Shown in pieces: positions 63,408 through 64,000 of a stretch of 64,000 nucleotides of DNA. A model generated the notes under the pieces. It saw only the letters and a list, made by a program, of their open reading frames with translations. It ran no database searches and was not told where the DNA came from. The stretch covers positions 440,822 to 504,821 of the forward strand of contig NZ_JBHTJM010000009.1 in NCBI RefSeq assembly GCF_042675745.1, given 5' to 3'. Position 1 is the first letter of the stretch. Each line of letters opens with the position of its first letter. The stretch is from Pseudofulvibacter geojedonensis. GTDB taxonomy: Bacteria > Bacteroidota > Bacteroidia > Flavobacteriales > Flavobacteriaceae. Made by a program: the position numbers and the translations under genes.

Positions 63408-63480
63408 CTACAACGTACCGGCTATGAAGCGTAGGGACGGTTTGGTTGGTTAGGCCTATGCTTTATAGCCATTGTTGTAG
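63408..63480. repeat. attC-like inverted repeat C (73 bp)
   Basis: Left box CTACAAC (63408-63414), 5-nt spacer, then GGCTATGAAGCGTAGG (63420-63435) pairs with CCTATGCTTTATAGCC (63455-63470) with two G.T positions only, followed by ATT and the right box GTTGTAG (63474-63480). Boxes are exact complements of each other. The spacers are unequal (5 vs 3). Confidence 0.8.
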
Positions 63481-63488
63481 GTAGTTTT

Positions 63489-63920
63489 TTATTCTATTTT
63501 CAGTTCAATTTTGGCTCCATCAGGTAAGTCATGAATTTGCCTGGCAATATCTCCGCTGAAGCCAATCTGTTCGATTTGCGAAACTGTCCCAAGATTTTCT
63601 TCGCTATATTCTCCACCAAGAATCGCAGGCATTTTCAGGCAGTATTTTCTTCCTTGCTCTAATTCACCAAGTTTTCGCTTTGCCGCTTTCACCAGAGTTT
63701 CCATCTGCCAATCCAATTGAAAATCTTGATCAGTTCTCAGTTTTTCAAATTCATTTTGGTTGTTTGCAATTTTGATACATTCTGGACTTTCGGGTAAAAT
63801 CCTCCAATATGCACCATCATCAGATCGGAAAATCAAATTCCCAAAGTCATTTTCATCAATAACTTCAATGGCACTGATGCCGAGCCATCCCCATTCCTTA
63901 TTTATTGTTTCAAGTATCAT
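63489..63920 (-). CDS. DUF1851 / Tdi1-type immunity-like protein (cassette gene)
   Basis: 143 residues. WGWLGISAIEVIDENDFGNL and FRSDDGAYWRILPESPECIK match the DUF1851 (T6SS immunity Tdi1 C-terminal-like) pattern. No partner effector is next to it, so an orphan immunity gene is plausible. ATG is 9 bp from element D and the stop 8 bp from element C. Higher GC than the core genes. Confidence 0.75.
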   Translation of the reverse strand: MILETINKEWGWLGISAIEVIDENDFGNLIFRSDDGAYWRILPESPECIKIANNQNEFEKLRTDQDFQLDWQMETLVKAAKRKLGELEQGRKYCLKMPAILGGEYSEENLGTVSQIEQIGFSGDIARQIHDLPDGAKIELKIE

Positions 63921-63929
63921 TTTAATTAC

Positions 63930-64000
63930 CTACAACGTTTGATATAAAATGCGTGCGTCGCAGACGCATGCAGATTGTCCGTTAGGACAATCATATTGTA
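63930..64000. repeat. attC-like inverted repeat D, cut by the window end
   Basis: Left box CTACAAC (63930-63936), then DNA with two hairpins: ATGCGT/ACGCAT and GATTGTCC/GGACAATC. The right arm lies beyond the window. Confidence 0.55.

Noticed and set aside
63188..63427. 79-aa plus-strand frame
   Set aside because: Antisense to the four-helix membrane gene and runs into element C; no coding signature.
1..64000. CRISPR arrays, insertion sequences, prophage
   Set aside because: No regularly spaced direct repeats, transposase, integrase, capsid or terminase motifs found. Absence of an integrase matters for the cassette-array claim and is stated there.

Overview
The window is AT-rich chromosomal DNA of a marine-type Bacteroidota, most likely the family Flavobacteriaceae (close to Tenacibaculum, Polaribacter or Aquimarina). 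The evidence is type IX secretion C-terminal domains, SusC-style carboxypeptidase-like plug extensions on a TonB receptor, DUF2490, DUF2807 and DUF4175 proteins, a GlnRS, and promoters of the TAnnTTTG type with no consistent Shine-Dalgarno sequence. The genus is an inference from gene content.

Layout. 1-7.6 kb: a minus-strand group (methyltransferase, small membrane protein, mnmG, ybeY, DUF4175 coiled-coil protein) carrying three copies of GTTCCACGTGGAAC, a parS-type ParB site. A 718-bp gene-free AT-rich stretch with repeated TGTTAATAACTGT follows, so this looks like the origin-proximal centromere region and possibly oriC itself. 7.7-26 kb: gltX, an SPFH protein, a class C serine hydrolase, an AraC/GyrI regulator, an S9 peptidase, glnS, a secreted T9SS metalloprotease, a cluster of three lipoproteins (S41 peptidase, intradiol-dioxygenase-like protein, acidic Asp-loop protein), a membrane AraC regulator and folB. 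26.2-35 kb: tRNA-Cys, a LysE-type exporter, a DUF2807 protein, a COG2509 flavoprotein with a CREST/ceramidase-like membrane protein, small envelope proteins, and RNase R.

35-53 kb: an LRR/dockerin-like secreted protein, rpiB and an ElaA-type acetyltransferase, a tandem OmpA protein, CtpA-type protease, and rnpA. A decayed second copy of the rnpA 3' end lies beside ctpA, with a T9SS discoidin gene between the two copies. Next come phospholipase D and phosphatidylserine decarboxylase genes, a serine hydrolase, a TPMT-like methyltransferase, a PepSY protein with a TonB siderophore receptor, and a type II NADH dehydrogenase-like protein.

53-64 kb is accessory DNA. It holds three more beta-lactamase-fold serine hydrolases, an Hsp20 chaperone, an AraC regulator and small orphan genes. 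From 61.3 kb to the end, single genes or a pair, all on the minus strand, are packed between imperfect inverted repeats ending in CTACAAC / GTTGTAG-type boxes. Start codons lie 8-12 nt (once 33 nt) from one box and stop codons 0-9 nt from the next. The arrangement strongly resembles an integron cassette array with attC-like folding sites, although no integrase is in the window. Related single boxes flank a frameshifted lipoprotein gene at 53.5-54.3 kb and a remnant-rich gap at 58 kb. This cassette-like array is the strongest candidate for an undescribed system here.
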